A DNA stretch of 64,000 bases, taken from contig JARGFI010000001.1 of NCBI GenBank assembly GCA_029210745.1, positions 81,374 through 145,373 of the forward strand. Reading direction: 5' to 3'. The translations under genes and the position numbers were made by a program. Source of the stretch: Desulfuromonadales bacterium (GTDB lineage Bacteria > Desulfobacterota > Desulfuromonadia > Desulfuromonadales > JAHYIW01). Below, piece by piece: positions 36,118-46,192 of this stretch (position 1 is its first letter; every line of letters begins with the position of its first letter). The notes beneath the pieces were generated by a model. That model saw only the letters and a list, made by a program, of their open reading frames with translations, was not told the origin of the DNA and did no database searches.

Positions 36118-36728
36118 AAATTTTCGAGCCAATCAACCGGCCCGCTGCCGACCCGCAATACTTCAGGACAATCATCAAGCAAGCTGATGATCGTCGATGG
36201 CTCCCCATGCGTAATGCCGCCATCAACAACCAGCTCAAGCATGGCACCGAGCTCGTCAAAAATATCCTCGGGGTCAACGATAGGGTTACTCCCAGCAAGA
36301 TTGACACTGGTTGTCACCAGAGGATGCCCCAACTCGCGAACAATGTTCAAGGCGATCGGGCTGGCTGGAATCCGGATTCCGACAGTTTTCTGCTTTGTCG
36401 TTAACAGCTCGGGCACGGTGCGGGTAGCGCGCAAGACAAAGGTATAGGGGCCAGGCAGATGCCGTTTCATAATTTTGAAAGCAAAGTTACTGACCTGCGC
36501 ATAATTGGTCACATCGGCAATATCGGCGCAGACAAACGAAAATGGTTTGCGAGCGTCCCGCTGTTTGATCTGATAGATCTTTTTGATCGCCTTTTGATTG
36601 AAGATATCGCACCCGAGACCATAGATCGTATCGGTCGGATAAGCAATGACCCCCCCCTTTTGCACCACCTCGACAATCTGTTTGATCACACGTGGTTGCG
36701 GGTTTTCCGGGTTCAGACGCACTAACAT
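36114..36728 (-). CDS. YrdC/YciO-type L-threonylcarbamoyladenylate synthase
   Basis: 204-aa Sua5/YciO/YrdC-fold protein. 'VIAYPTDTIYGLGCDIFNQ', 'YQIKQRDARKPFSFVCADI', 'LPGPYTFVLRAT' and 'TVGIRIPASPIAL' are the nucleotide and threonine-site segments. Sequence details (SFVCADI, TSVN) resemble E. coli YciO more than TsaC. Whether it supplies threonylcarbamoyl-AMP for tRNA t6A or has the less certain YciO role cannot be decided here. Confidence 0.87.
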   Translation of the reverse strand: MLVRLNPENPQPRVIKQIVEVVQKGGVIAYPTDTIYGLGCDIFNQKAIKKIYQIKQRDARKPFSFVCADIADVTNYAQVSNFAFKIMKRHLPGPYTFVLRATRTVPELLTTKQKTVGIRIPASPIALNIVRELGHPLVTTSVNLAGSNPIVDPEDIFDELGAMLELVVDGGITHGEPSTIISLLDDCPEVLRVGSGPVDWLENL

Positions 36729-36739
36729 AACAACTCCGG

Positions 36740-37024
36740 TTAAAGTAAATATTTAAGGGTGGCAATCTGTTTCAGTGCTGCATAGATTGAATGAATTTGT
36801 TCGACACTGGCGACCCGCACCAGCACCGTTATACACTGATAGCTGCCCTGCGCACTGGAACGAGACGTCATGGCATCAGGGGCGAGCGGAACAACGCTAT
36901 TGATCGCCGCATGAACAGCGTCAGCAAAGACCGGATCGGACGTCGGCCCGAAAGCCTTAAAACCGTAATCACACGGGAAGTCGAGTAATTCATTTAAATC
37001 AGTGCAGACGGGCTTACTCACCAT
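36740..37024 (-). CDS. DUF493 (YbeD-like) protein
   Basis: 94 aa, cytoplasmic ACT-like alpha/beta fold. '[14 protein letters not shown]' near the N-terminus and '[28 protein letters not shown]' near the end match the YbeD/DUF493 pattern. The ATG at 37024 lies behind GGGAG and overlaps the dut stop by 11 nt; the longer track start is unlikely. Function unknown; the family includes a regulator-like protein of E. coli. Confidence 0.82.
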   Translation of the reverse strand: MVSKPVCTDLNELLDFPCDYGFKAFGPTSDPVFADAVHAAINSVVPLAPDAMTSRSSAQGSYQCITVLVRVASVEQIHSIYAALKQIATLKYLL

Positions 37025-37466
37025 GAACTCCCGTATGCCCGAAACCACCACCATTGCGACTGGTTTCATCGAGTTCATCTGCCCACACCGCTTCAACCTG
37101 TACGATCGGGGCGATCACCAGCTGCGCAATACGATCACCGGTAACGATCGTCACCGTTTCCTGCCCGAGATTGATCAGAATCACTCCCAACTCACCGCGG
37201 TAATCGGCATCAATCGTTCCCGGAGCATTCGGCACCGACACCCCCTGTTGCAAGGCCAGACCGGAACGCGGTCGCACCTGCCCCTCAAAACCGGGCGGAA
37301 TGGCCACGGCCAGTCCCGTCGGAACCAGGGCACGTTCACCCGGCTGCAAGATCAGGGGTCCATCGGTCACCGCACACAGGTCCATGCCCGCCGCGTCATT
37401 CGTCATGTAGCGTGGCAAAAGAGCCTCCGCACGCAGTCTTTTGATTTTCAGCAGTGGTTTCTTCAT
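37014..37466 (-). CDS. dut: Deoxyuridine 5'-triphosphate nucleotidohydrolase
   Basis: Homotrimeric dUTPase that removes dUTP and supplies dUMP. All five motifs are visible: I 'DAAGMDLCA', II '[11 protein letters not shown]', III '[12 protein letters not shown]', IV '[11 protein letters not shown]', V '[10 protein letters not shown]'. Motif V has His-Thr where Ser-Thr is usual. 150 aa. It lies about 70 nt after the pnp terminator on the same strand and overlaps the DUF493 gene. Confidence 0.95.
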   Translation of the reverse strand: MKKPLLKIKRLRAEALLPRYMTNDAAGMDLCAVTDGPLILQPGERALVPTGLAVAIPPGFEGQVRPRSGLALQQGVSVPNAPGTIDADYRGELGVILINLGQETVTIVTGDRIAQLVIAPIVQVEAVWADELDETSRNGGGFGHTGVHGE

Positions 37467-37535
37467 CTTGACAGCTCAGTTCTGAAAAGTGATCTTAACG
37501 TTTTCCTGCGGGTGCGTCAAACATAAGCCGTTGAC

Positions 37536-37569
37536 GAAAAAAAAGGGTGACGGAAATTCCCGTCACCCC
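37536..37569 (-). terminator. Intrinsic terminator after pnp
   Basis: On the minus strand GGGTGACGGGAATTTCCGTCACCC is followed by eight T. It lies about 25 nt after the pnp stop. Confidence 0.88.
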
Positions 37570-37593
37570 TGATTATCTCTGGCTCTGTCAGGA

Positions 37594-39693
37594 TCACCCT
37601 GCTTCAGGTAGCGTCTGTCCCATTGCTTCTTTACGAGACAACTTGATCTTGCCGCTACGGTCAACACCGATGCACTTGACGAGGATGACATCCCCTTCCT
37701 TGACAACATCGGAAACATTGCGAACCCGTTCCTTGTCAAGTTCGGAGATATGTACCAGACCATCGGTGCCGGGGATAATTTCGACAAATGCGCCGAATTC
37801 CATGATCTTCTTGACCACCCCCTGATAGAGCTTGCCAACTTCCGGCTCCTCAACCAGGTCACGGATCATCTTGATCGCATTCTTGCAGGCTTCGCCATCG
37901 GCGGACGCGATATTGACGCGACCATCGTCTTCGATGTCGATCGAACAACCGGTCGCCTCGATAATGCCACGGATATTTTTGCCACCAGTACCGATGACCA
38001 TCCGCACCTGATCAGGCTTGACGCGAATGGTTGTGATGCGCGGCGCATAGGCAGACAGATCGACACGCGGAGCAGCAATCGCTTTTGCCATTTCACCCAG
38101 AATGTGTATCCGTCCTTCGCGGGCCTGAGTCAACGCCTGTTTCATAATGGCCCGGTCAACCCCGGTGATCTTGATATCCATCTGCAATGCCGCGATGCCG
38201 AGAGCGGTACCGGTAACCTTGAAGTCCATGTCGCCGAGATGATCTTCGTCACCAAGGATGTCGGAGAGAACGGCAACGTCGTCCCCTTCCTTGATCAAGC
38301 CCATGGCGATTCCGGCAACCGCTTCCTTGACCGGCACACCGCCATCCATCAGCGCTAGAGACGAACCGCAAACACTGGCCATTGAGGAAGAACCATTCGA
38401 TTCGAGGGTATCGGAAACGATCCGCAGCGTGTACGGAAAGTCATCATAGCTCGGCAGGATCGAGGCTACGGAACGCTCGGCGAGCATCCCGTGACCAATT
38501 TCACGTCGTCCCGGAAAGAGGCGCATGCTGGTTTCACCAACGCAGAACGGAGGAAAGTTGTAGTGCAGGAGGAATTTTTTGAATTCCATCCCCTGAATGT
38601 TGTCCATGCGTTGCTCGTCACTGGAGGTGCCGAGGGTGGCAGCGACCAGCGCCTGCGTTTCTCCACGCGTGAAGAGTGCACTACCGTGGGCGCGGGGTAG
38701 AACGCCAACTTCACAGCTGATCGGACGAATCGCTTTCACATCTCGACCATCAATCCGCACATTGTCTTTAAGGATCATCTGACGCACAACGCGCTTGGCC
38801 ACCGCGCTGAGAATCGAGGAGATTTCTCCACCGCGACCCTCGAACTCTTCCGCCAGGGCTTCCTTGACTTCGGCCTTGATCGCATCGACGGCAGCGTAGC
38901 GTTCCTGCTTGGTCTGAATCTTGTTGGCAGCTGCCAGTTTCGCTTCGGACAGGGCGGTGACTTTCGCTTCCAGTGCAGTGTCGACTGGCGGCAAGGCAAA
39001 CTCACGTTTCTGGGTGCCGACCAGTTTCTGCAATTCAGTCTGAATGTCAATCAACGGTTGCAGCGACTCGTGCCCGAAGAAGATTGCTTCGAGCATATCA
39101 TCTTCGGAAAGAAGATGAGCTTCGCCTTCCACCATCATTACCGCGTCTTTGGAGCCGGAGACGATGATTTCAATGTCACTTTGCGCAATCTGCTCACGCG
39201 TCGGATTGGCAATCAATTGACCTGCAACCCGGCCGACGCGCACTGCGGCAATCGGGCCAGTGAACGGGATATCGGAAATCACGACCGAGGCCGACGCGGC
39301 AACCATCGACAGGGTATCAGGGTCATTGACCAGGTCAGCTGAAATAACTGTTGGCATGATCTGGGTTTCAAACATGTAGCCCTTGGGAAAGAGCGGACGC
39401 ATCGGCCGGTCGATCAGACGACAGATCAACGTTTCGCGCTCAGTCGTGCCGCGCTCGCGGCGAAAGAAAGAACCCGGAATCTTGCCAGCGGCGTAAAATT
39501 TTTCCTGATAGTTGACAGTGAGCGGGAAGAAGTCCTGCCCGTCGCGCATCTTGTGTGCGGAAACAACGGTGCACAGCACCTTAGTGTCACCGTAAGTCAG
39601 GACGACTGCGCCGTCCGCCTGGCGGGCCATCTTGCCCGCTTCAATCGTCAACGGTTGCCCGTTGAATTCAACTTCAACCTTGTGATAAGCCAT
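37594..39693 (-). CDS. pnp: Polyribonucleotide nucleotidyltransferase (PNPase)
   Basis: Phosphorolytic 3'-5' exoribonuclease of the degradosome. Two RNase PH cores (about 1-230 and 310-545) are separated by an all-helical domain. The second core has '[16 protein letters not shown]' and '[16 protein letters not shown]'. The KH domain ('[16 protein letters not shown]') and C-terminal S1 domain ('[15 protein letters not shown]') are intact. 699 aa, normal. AAGGAG precedes the ATG. It is downstream of rpsO with a hairpin between, as in many bacteria. Confidence 0.97.
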   Translation of the reverse strand: MAYHKVEVEFNGQPLTIEAGKMARQADGAVVLTYGDTKVLCTVVSAHKMRDGQDFFPLTVNYQEKFYAAGKIPGSFFRRERGTTERETLICRLIDRPMRPLFPKGYMFETQIMPTVISADLVNDPDTLSMVAASASVVISDIPFTGPIAAVRVGRVAGQLIANPTREQIAQSDIEIIVSGSKDAVMMVEGEAHLLSEDDMLEAIFFGHESLQPLIDIQTELQKLVGTQKREFALPPVDTALEAKVTALSEAKLAAANKIQTKQERYAAVDAIKAEVKEALAEEFEGRGGEISSILSAVAKRVVRQMILKDNVRIDGRDVKAIRPISCEVGVLPRAHGSALFTRGETQALVAATLGTSSDEQRMDNIQGMEFKKFLLHYNFPPFCVGETSMRLFPGRREIGHGMLAERSVASILPSYDDFPYTLRIVSDTLESNGSSSMASVCGSSLALMDGGVPVKEAVAGIAMGLIKEGDDVAVLSDILGDEDHLGDMDFKVTGTALGIAALQMDIKITGVDRAIMKQALTQAREGRIHILGEMAKAIAAPRVDLSAYAPRITTIRVKPDQVRMVIGTGGKNIRGIIEATGCSIDIEDDGRVNIASADGEACKNAIKMIRDLVEEPEVGKLYQGVVKKIMEFGAFVEIIPGTDGLVHISELDKERVRNVSDVVKEGDVILVKCIGVDRSGKIKLSRKEAMGQTLPEAG

Positions 39694-39864
39694 TTTTTTC
39701 TCCTTGTCCCAGGCGATTATTATCGCTACGGGGTTTCCTGTTACAACTGGATAAATGAAGCAGAGGGGATGCCGCTACAAACGGCGAAGGAGGGTGGCCT
39801 GAGACAGACGCTGAAAACGTTCGGGGACGATTCAGAAACTCTCTCCGGACATCCTCCTTATGCT

Positions 39865-39910
39865 GAAAAAACCGAAGGCAGCAAACTTCTGTCAGGAAGT
39901 AACTGCTGCC
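39865..39910 (-). terminator. Hairpin/terminator between rpsO and pnp
   Basis: On the minus strand GGCAGCA...TTGCTGCC encloses ACTTC/GAAGT, and TTCGGTTTTTT follows. It begins 7 nt after the rpsO stop. In E. coli the equivalent interval has a terminator and RNase III site controlling pnp; the RNase III role here is inference. Confidence 0.7.
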
Positions 39911-39916
39911 CAGGTT

Positions 39917-40183
39917 TTATCGACGAATACCCAGTCTGGTGATTACTTCGCGGTAACGATCGACGTTCTTCTTTTTCAGGTAATCGAGCAGTCGACGGCG
40001 CTGACCAACGATTTTCAGCAGACCACGACGGGAATGATGATCCTTCTTGTGCGTACGAAAATGTTCGGTCAGATAAGTAATCCGCTCGGACAGAATTGCG
40101 ATTTGCACTTCAGGAGAACCAGTGTCGCTCTCGTGGGTCTTGAATTCACTAATGAGTTCTTGCTTGCGTTCAGTGGCTAACAC
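39917..40183 (-). CDS. rpsO: 30S ribosomal protein S15
   Basis: Primary 16S-binding protein of the platform. The GTG at 40183 is chosen: AAAGGAGG lies 8 nt upstream and it gives the expected 88-aa chain with '[20 protein letters not shown]' and '[20 protein letters not shown]'. The ORF track start at 40225 runs through the Shine-Dalgarno. It lies between truB and pnp, the usual order. Confidence 0.96.
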   Translation of the reverse strand: MLATERKQELISEFKTHESDTGSPEVQIAILSERITYLTEHFRTHKKDHHSRRGLLKIVGQRRRLLDYLKKKNVDRYREVITRLGIRR

Positions 40184-40275
40184 GTTGCCACCTCCTTTCA
40201 TGGTGTTTATTTGCCGCCGCAACACAGCGGTCGGCAGGGTTCGTTATCTATCACAATTAAGCGTCGCTGTAAAGA

Positions 40276-41220
40276 TCAAAATGTGCCTGTAGCGCGGGGA
40301 AAAACCTTTATAAGTTCGAAATCTCCACGCGTTTCACGGGTACGCTCCGGAGCAAAATGAGCCACTGCAATCAATTCATCGTGGCAGGCCAGTGCCAGGC
40401 GTGTTCCGGGGGTGCATTCCGGCATACTGACAAGATCGTCACGGGTCGGAGGGATCCCCTCGTTGATCTTCTGCAGACCGTTAGCGTTGACCTGACCGAC
40501 AACCCATCCACGCAACGCCTCAAGTGGCGCAATCAGGGGGGAGACGCCGCCAGACTCCAGTTGCTCGCGCAACGCATCAAGTCCGACCGCTTCAGCACTC
40601 GTGAACGGGCCGGAACTCAGGCGCCGCAGTTCCGTTAAATGCGCCCCGACGCCGAGTTTTTCGCCAAGATCGGCACACAGTGTGCGGATGTACGTCCCTT
40701 TGGAACAGTCAACGTCAATCACCGCTCGCGGCAGATCACACGAGATCACATCCAGGCGGGTAATCGTTACCGTTCGTGGCGGGCGCTCAACTTCAATCCC
40801 TTTGCGCGCCAGTTTATGCAGAGCCATCCCGTTTTGTTTGATTGCCGAGTACATCGGTGGAATCTGCTGAATCGTGCCAACAAAACTTTCCGCAGAGCGC
40901 CGAACACGGCATTCATCAAGGCCATCAAGGGGGAAGGATTCCAGTATTTTCCCCTCGCGATCAAGCGTGTCTGTTGTGGTGCCAAACTGTAACTCGGCAC
41001 GATAACTTTTATGGTCGCTGACCATGAATTCGAGGAGCCGGGTCATCTTCCCCACCGCCACCACCAGGACACCGGTAGCGAGTGGATCAAGTGTTCCGGC
41101 GTGACCGATGCGCCGCGTATTCAGTACACGACGAAGCCGGCTGACAACACTGTGCGAGGTCATTCCGGCCGGCTTGTCAATGATCAGCAGCCCTTCAGGG
41201 GGAGCATTAAAGGAGTTCAT
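40276..41220 (-). CDS. truB: tRNA pseudouridine(55) synthase TruB
   Basis: Forms pseudouridine 55 in the T-loop. Motif I 'GLLIIDKPAGMTSHSVVSRL' and the catalytic Asp in 'HAGTLDPLATGVLVV' (about 45-50) are present; the C-terminal PUA-like region follows. 314 aa from the ATG at 41220, which overlaps the nrnA stop by 14 nt. The 65-residue track extension lies inside nrnA and is not conserved. Confidence 0.95.
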   Translation of the reverse strand: MNSFNAPPEGLLIIDKPAGMTSHSVVSRLRRVLNTRRIGHAGTLDPLATGVLVVAVGKMTRLLEFMVSDHKSYRAELQFGTTTDTLDREGKILESFPLDGLDECRVRRSAESFVGTIQQIPPMYSAIKQNGMALHKLARKGIEVERPPRTVTITRLDVISCDLPRAVIDVDCSKGTYIRTLCADLGEKLGVGAHLTELRRLSSGPFTSAEAVGLDALREQLESGGVSPLIAPLEALRGWVVGQVNANGLQKINEGIPPTRDDLVSMPECTPGTRLALACHDELIAVAHFAPERTRETRGDFELIKVFPRATGTF

Positions 41221-42169
41221 CAAGACGTGCAAAAACCTTGGTCTGGACTGCATTGAGGGAACCGGTGACGGTGGCGCCGGCAGCATTGTGATGGCCACCA
41301 CCGCCAAGTTCACGGGCCAGTGCGCCAACATCGATCCGCCCTTTGGAACGGAACCCGGCCTTGAATTGATCGTTATCCAGTTGCCGAAAATAAATGGCCA
41401 CTTCGACCCCTTCAACGGCGCGGGGATAGTTGACGAAGCCGTCGGTGTGTTCAGGACCGGAACCTGTCAACTGCATCATTTCAAGTGTCGTGGCGACTGA
41501 AGCGTAACGGCCGCAGGGCGATACGCACAGCGTCGATAACGCTTGTGCCAGCAACTGGAGGCGTTCTTTCGGCTGGGTTTCGTAAAGGGCACTGGCAACG
41601 TCCCAGGTATCAATCCCTTTGGCCACAAGTTCACCGGCGATGGAAAAAGCTTCGGCATTGGCATTGGAATAGCGAAACGAGCCGGTATCAGAGAGGATCG
41701 CCACGTAAAGACAGGTGGCGACGTCAAGCGAAACCGGCATTTTCCCGGCAACAATAAGTCGGTAGATGATAACTGCGGTTGCCGCCGCGGCAGTATCCAG
41801 ACAATAAACATCACCAAAATCTTCAGAACAGGGATGGTGGTCGATGTTGATCAGTACCGTACAGCAGTCACGCAGATGACTTCCGGCGCGGCGTAATTCC
41901 CCGGCATCAAGGATAAATCCAACATCGAACGGTTCCACTCCGTCAATCTCGTCACACAGCTGCGAACTCCCCGGCAAGAAAGAAAAAGCTTTGGGGAGAC
42001 CGTCACGATTATAAGCGACAACATCTTTGCCTGCTTCGCGCAACAGGTTCGTCAGTGCCAATGTTGATCCGATTGCATCACCGTCCGGGCCTTCGTGAGA
42101 AGCAATCAGGAACCGATGGTTGTTCTCAATCAGCTGCAGAATCGTTGGTATCGTTTTCGTCGTTGTCAC
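41207..42169 (-). CDS. nrnA: DHH-family nanoRNase / pAp phosphatase
   Basis: Degrades 2-5-nt RNAs and 3'-phosphoadenosine 5'-phosphate. DHH motifs: 'ASHEGPDGDAIGSTLAL' (metal Asp residues), 'FILDAGELRRAG', INIDHHPCSEDFGDV, and the DHHA1 'GGGGHHNAAGAT' near the C-terminus. No ATG fits. I use the GTG at 42169 (VTTTKTIPTILQLIE) with AAGGAAA upstream, giving 320 aa and a 44-nt overlap with rbfA. The track start at 42250 adds 27 residues with low complexity. An rbfA-nrnA-truB order is common. Confidence 0.88.
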   Translation of the reverse strand: MTTTKTIPTILQLIENNHRFLIASHEGPDGDAIGSTLALTNLLREAGKDVVAYNRDGLPKAFSFLPGSSQLCDEIDGVEPFDVGFILDAGELRRAGSHLRDCCTVLINIDHHPCSEDFGDVYCLDTAAAATAVIIYRLIVAGKMPVSLDVATCLYVAILSDTGSFRYSNANAEAFSIAGELVAKGIDTWDVASALYETQPKERLQLLAQALSTLCVSPCGRYASVATTLEMMQLTGSGPEHTDGFVNYPRAVEGVEVAIYFRQLDNDQFKAGFRSKGRIDVGALARELGGGGHHNAAGATVTGSLNAVQTKVFARLDELL

Positions 42170-42506
42170 GGTGAATTTCCTTGAGGATATTTTCGATACG
42201 ATTGCCGTATTCGAGGGATTGGTCATATTCAAAGTGCAGTTCAGGAGCAAACTTCATCCGGAGCTCCCGTCCAAGGTGGCGACGAAGAAAAGGAACCGAA
42301 TGTTTCAGGCCTTCAAGTGAAGCAATTTTATTTTCCTCGGCACCGATCACGGTGACAAAGATCTTGGCGTGACGCAGATCGTCGGTAACATCGACACCAG
42401 TAATCGTCACAAACCCGATACGCGGATCTTTCAGCCCTTTCAAAATCAGTGCGGAAATTTCCCGTTGAATCATATCGGCAATTTTTTGTGAACGGGGGGT
42501 CCCCAT
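42126..42506 (-). CDS. rbfA: 30S ribosome-binding factor A
   Basis: KH-fold factor for late 16S maturation and cold adaptation. The 126-aa chain begins MGTPRSQKIADMIQREIS and contains 'LKDPRIGFVTITGVDVTDDL' and the C-terminal 'ELHFEYDQSLEYGNRIENIL' typical of RbfA. The Asp/Asn-rich tail (HRDNDENDTNDSAAD) is unstructured. The start at 42506 follows AAGGATGAC. It sits between DUF503 and nrnA. Confidence 0.94.
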   Translation of the reverse strand: MGTPRSQKIADMIQREISALILKGLKDPRIGFVTITGVDVTDDLRHAKIFVTVIGAEENKIASLEGLKHSVPFLRRHLGRELRMKFAPELHFEYDQSLEYGNRIENILKEIHRDNDENDTNDSAAD

Positions 42507-42510
42507 AATG

Positions 42511-42804
42511 TCATCCTTTGTAGTGAATAAACTCGTTCTCCGTGGCGCAGATATCAAGTTCTCCCGAGCGCAGGATCTCAGCTTCAATCTTTTGAAACAG
42601 CGCGGTAATCGCGGGCTCACCATGTTCAACCACAGCAAAGCCGAGCATGGTGCGTTGCCAGAGGTCATGATACTCAACTTCGGCGCAAGAGACAGGAAAA
42701 CGCTCACGACAACGGCCAAGCAACCGTTTGACAACTGAGCGTTTTTCCTTGAGGTTTTCGGGCCCATGCAGATGCAGCTCCAGGCGCAAAACCCCGACAA
42801 CCAT
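42511..42804 (-). CDS. DUF503 (YlxP-like) protein
   Basis: 97 aa, ferredoxin-like fold seen in B. subtilis YlxP, whose gene also lies between infB and rbfA. 'LHGPENLKEKRSVVKRLLGR' and 'VEYHDLWQRTMLGFAVVEHG' are the conserved parts. Its ATG begins 2 nt after the infB stop and rbfA starts 4 nt after its own stop, so translation is coupled. Ribosome association is inferred from the family and position. Confidence 0.88.
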   Translation of the reverse strand: MVVGVLRLELHLHGPENLKEKRSVVKRLLGRCRERFPVSCAEVEYHDLWQRTMLGFAVVEHGEPAITALFQKIEAEILRSGELDICATENEFIHYKG

Positions 42805-42806
42805 CT

Positions 42807-45557
42807 TTACAGTTTCGCCTTGACTTCTTCTATTTCAAAAAATTCAACGATATCACCAACCTTAATGTCATTGTAATTTTCGAGGCCAATACCGCACTCG
42901 TAATTGGTGGCAACTTCGCGGGCATCATCCTTGAATCGTTTCAAAGATGACAGTTTCCCGGTCCAGATAACAACATTGTCACGTAACAACCGTGCATTGG
43001 CATTGCGAATGACTTTGCCATCAATCACATAAGAACCGGCAATCGTCCCCACTTTCGAAACGCTGAATGTGTCACGCACTTCGGCGCGTCCCAGATAGCG
43101 TTCTTCAAGTTTCGGAGCCAGTAGCCCTTCCATGGCATCACGCACGTCGGCAACGGCATCATAAATGATGCTGTAGAGACGAATATCGACCCCTTCTGTT
43201 TCGGCCAGGGAGTTCGCCTTCACTTCGGGGCGAACGTTGAAACCGAGAACAATGGCATCCGATGCTGCGGCCAGAGTCACGTCACTTTCGGTAATCCCGC
43301 CGACTGCGGTATGAATCACCACCAGGCGACAGGCATCAGTCGACAGCTTCGCCAGAGACTCGCTGACGGCTTCAAGTGACCCCTGAACATCAGCCTTGAT
43401 AACAACCTTGAGTTCCTTGACATCGCCCAGTTGAATCCGCGCATAAAGCTGATCGAGCGATATCTTGCTGTGCTTGGCCAGCTCCAGTTCGCGAATTTTT
43501 TGCTGACGGTGCTGCGCAACATCGCGTGCCGTCTTCTCGTCATCAAGCGCGTTGAGGGTGTCCCCGGCATCAGGGACACCGGTCAGACCGGTGACTTCAA
43601 CCGGACAGGACGGTCCGGCTTCCTGAAGCGGATTGCCGCGATCATCCAGCATCGTACGCACACGACCAAAATAGGCCCCGCCGACGATCGGATCACCAAC
43701 CTTCAACGTTCCTTCCTGAACAAGAATCGTCGAAACCGGCCCGCGACCCCGGTCAAGACGGGCCTCGACAATTGTGCCACTGGCGCGTTTTTTGGGGTTC
43801 GCCTTTAATTCAAGAACTTCAGCCTGGAGCAGGATCATCTCCAGCAATCCTTCCAGATTGGTTCTCATTTTAGCGGAAACTTCGGCAAATATTGTCTCCC
43901 CCCCCCACTCCTCCGGGACCAAGCCAAATTCATTCATCTCCTGCTTCACCCGATCCGGGTTCGCATTCGGTTTGTCGATTTTATTCACCGCGACAATAAT
44001 CGGCACCCCAGCTGCCTTGGCGTGGTTGATGGCTTCTCTGGTCTGGGGCATTACCCCGTCATCAGCAGCAACAACAACGATAACAATATCTGTCACCTGC
44101 GCACCGCGGGCACGCATGGCGGTAAACGCCTCGTGACCTGGCGTGTCAAGGAATGTAATTTTACGCCCGTCAAGCTCAACCGAATAGGCACCGATATGCT
44201 GAGTGATTCCACCGGCCTCGCCATCGGTCACATTGGTGAGGCGGATAGCATCAAGCAGACTGGTTTTACCGTGGTCAACGTGCCCCATGATCGTCACTAC
44301 CGCAGGGCGCTCTTCCATGTCCTCGATCTTTTCTTCCTCGACCCCCTTGATGCTCGAATGCTCAATAATACTCACTTCATCAAAGGCCACATTCTCAACT
44401 TCATAATTAAATTCAGACGCCAGCAAGGCGGCAGTTTCGTAATCGAGAGGGTGGTTAATCGTCACCATCGAACCTTGACGCATCAATTCACGGATTAACT
44501 CGTTGGCCTTAACCCCCATCCGCTTGGCCAGCTCGCCGACAGTAATCGATTCGGAAATCTTGATAACCCGCTTGATCGCCTTGGAAACAGTAATCTCGGT
44601 TTTCTTGGTCTGTTTGGGTGATCGGCGCGCTTTACGGTGACGATCACCGCGATCCGGCTCATATACCTCACGACGTGTCTTGCGGGGGCCACCCTCAAAA
44701 TCAACACCGGGGACACCCTTTGCTTTACTCTTCCGTTTTTTTGAACGCTTACTGTCCTTCCCCTCAAGTTCATCGGTCGGAACCGGCACAATAGAGGGCG
44801 GGCCGGCGGGTCTGCCACCGGGGCCGGCGGGTCTGCCACCGGGGCCGGCGGGTCTGCCACCGGGGCCGGCGGGTCTGCCACCGGGACCGGCAGGTCTGCC
44901 ACCGGGACCGGCAGGTCTGCCACCAGCGGAACGTTCACGACGTTGCGGAGGCGGTGTCGGTTGTGGCAATTCGACACGGCCAAGGATTTTTGCATGAGAG
45001 GAAGAAGGGCGCTCTTTGGCCTTTGCAGCGGGAGTTTTGGTTGCGCCCGGATCCGTTTTCTGTACCGTTTCTGAAACTTCAACAGCAGCCTGAACATCCG
45101 CTGGCGGTGTCTTGATTTCAACCGCAGGTTCAGAAACAGGTGTGTCTCCGACCGATTTCTTGACGGGCTTTTTCTCGGTAGCAGCGTCCTTAGCCGGAAT
45201 CGTCGTCACCGTTTCATCGATTGACGTTTTTTCTGCCGCGGACTCATCAGCGGTCACCGGTGTTGCTGCTTTTTTCGGTGCGGCAGCTACCGGTGTCTCA
45301 ACAATTGCTTCATCCGGCGGCGGAACTTCGCGCCGACGACGACGAATGATCCCTGAATTGATACGCTGTTCTTCAACTTTTTCGACCTTTTCCACGCTGT
45401 GTGCCAAGATCTCTTCCTTGACGCGTTTCACGTCATCAACCTCCAAAGAACTCGCCGAGGTTTTAGCGGGAATATTCAGTGTTGCCAGTTTTTCCAGCAA
45501 CTCCTTGTTTTCAATCCCCAGTTCTTGCGCCAGCTGTTGTACTTTGATCTTGCCCAT
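42807..45557 (-). CDS. infB: Translation initiation factor IF-2
   Basis: GTPase that positions initiator tRNA on the 30S subunit. 916 aa: an IF2 N-terminal helical domain (1-55), a long low-complexity linker (about 60-320) rich in Ala/Pro/Lys with six GGRPAGP repeats, an '[19 protein letters not shown]' IF2-N domain, then the GTPase with [12 protein letters not shown] (G1), '[11 protein letters not shown]' (G3) and NKIDKPNA (G4), domain II and the C-terminal tRNA-binding domain. Its ATG overlaps the stop of the YlxR-L7Ae gene by 1 nt. Confidence 0.96.
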   Translation of the reverse strand: MGKIKVQQLAQELGIENKELLEKLATLNIPAKTSASSLEVDDVKRVKEEILAHSVEKVEKVEEQRINSGIIRRRRREVPPPDEAIVETPVAAAPKKAATPVTADESAAEKTSIDETVTTIPAKDAATEKKPVKKSVGDTPVSEPAVEIKTPPADVQAAVEVSETVQKTDPGATKTPAAKAKERPSSSHAKILGRVELPQPTPPPQRRERSAGGRPAGPGGRPAGPGGRPAGPGGRPAGPGGRPAGPGGRPAGPPSIVPVPTDELEGKDSKRSKKRKSKAKGVPGVDFEGGPRKTRREVYEPDRGDRHRKARRSPKQTKKTEITVSKAIKRVIKISESITVGELAKRMGVKANELIRELMRQGSMVTINHPLDYETAALLASEFNYEVENVAFDEVSIIEHSSIKGVEEEKIEDMEERPAVVTIMGHVDHGKTSLLDAIRLTNVTDGEAGGITQHIGAYSVELDGRKITFLDTPGHEAFTAMRARGAQVTDIVIVVVAADDGVMPQTREAINHAKAAGVPIIVAVNKIDKPNANPDRVKQEMNEFGLVPEEWGGETIFAEVSAKMRTNLEGLLEMILLQAEVLELKANPKKRASGTIVEARLDRGRGPVSTILVQEGTLKVGDPIVGGAYFGRVRTMLDDRGNPLQEAGPSCPVEVTGLTGVPDAGDTLNALDDEKTARDVAQHRQQKIRELELAKHSKISLDQLYARIQLGDVKELKVVIKADVQGSLEAVSESLAKLSTDACRLVVIHTAVGGITESDVTLAAASDAIVLGFNVRPEVKANSLAETEGVDIRLYSIIYDAVADVRDAMEGLLAPKLEERYLGRAEVRDTFSVSKVGTIAGSYVIDGKVIRNANARLLRDNVVIWTGKLSSLKRFKDDAREVATNYECGIGLENYNDIKVGDIVEFFEIEEVKAKL
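44800..44925 (-). repeat. Six tandem 21-bp repeats inside infB
   Basis: Unit on the plus strand: GGGCCGGCGGGTCTGCCACC plus one base, encoding GGRPAGP on the minus strand. Units 1-4 are identical; 5 and 6 share GGGACCGGCAGGTCTGCCAC-type variants. The reading frame is kept. The array lies in the flexible IF-2 linker, where copy number is likely to vary by slippage. Confidence 0.95.
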
Positions 45558-46192
45558 TAATGTACCTCAAACTCCCGAAATCGCGTAACTTCACCCAATA
45601 TACTTGCCGTTAAATCATCAGACTTCAGACCGACGGCACTGGTTTGTGACTTTCCACAAAGCGCTCCAAGCGCCACTTTATCCATTAATCGAAGCACTAC
45701 AATTTTGTCTGCACGTGCAACGAGTTTTTTTTCTGTGGCAGCTGATGCGTCAACGGTAATGATCAGCAAGCCAAGTCGTTTCCCGTGGCGCAAGGCATCG
45801 TCCACCTGATTTGCGCCGATCAATAATCGCCCCGCTTTACGCGCCATACCGAGCAGATTAATCAGTCGCTGCTCGATGATACGCCCGATCGTCGTCTGCA
45901 ACTCAACCGGGTTGACCTTCAGTGTAGCATCGCGAAAGGCCCGCTGGAATCCTTTACGACTCGCTGCCTGCGCAACACATTTGGCCGTGCAGCAAGTATA
46001 TGCCCCTCGCCCCGGAAGCTTCTGGCGATAATCTACCACCAGTTCCCGCGCCGGCGACAGCACATAACGCAGCATCGTTTGCTTGTCTGCTGAAGTGCGA
46101 CAGGCAAGGCACATACGTTGTGGCGGATGCTGACGTTCTGACAACCGGTTATTCCCCGCTGACACTTCCGTCGCTTGCCGCAACCGGCTCAT
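45557..46192 (-). CDS. YlxR (DUF448) - L7Ae-like fusion RNA-binding protein
   Basis: 211 aa. The N-terminal YlxR domain has '[20 protein letters not shown]' and '[18 protein letters not shown]'. Residues about 108-205 are an L7Ae/L30e-like fold ('[20 protein letters not shown]'). In Bacillus these are two adjacent genes (ylxR, ylxQ) between nusA and infB; here they form one frame. The ATG at 46192 overlaps nusA by 44 nt; a GTG at 46165 is a possible later start. A role near the ribosome or in transcription is inferred from the family. Confidence 0.88.
   Translation of the reverse strand: MSRLRQATEVSAGNNRLSERQHPPQRMCLACRTSADKQTMLRYVLSPARELVVDYRQKLPGRGAYTCCTAKCVAQAASRKGFQRAFRDATLKVNPVELQTTIGRIIEQRLINLLGMARKAGRLLIGANQVDDALRHGKRLGLLIITVDASAATEKKLVARADKIVVLRLMDKVALGALCGKSQTSAVGLKSDDLTASILGEVTRFREFEVH

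Noticed and set aside
44800-44925. CRISPR-like regular repeats
   Set aside because: Units are contiguous 21-mers without spacers and encode the in-frame IF-2 linker.
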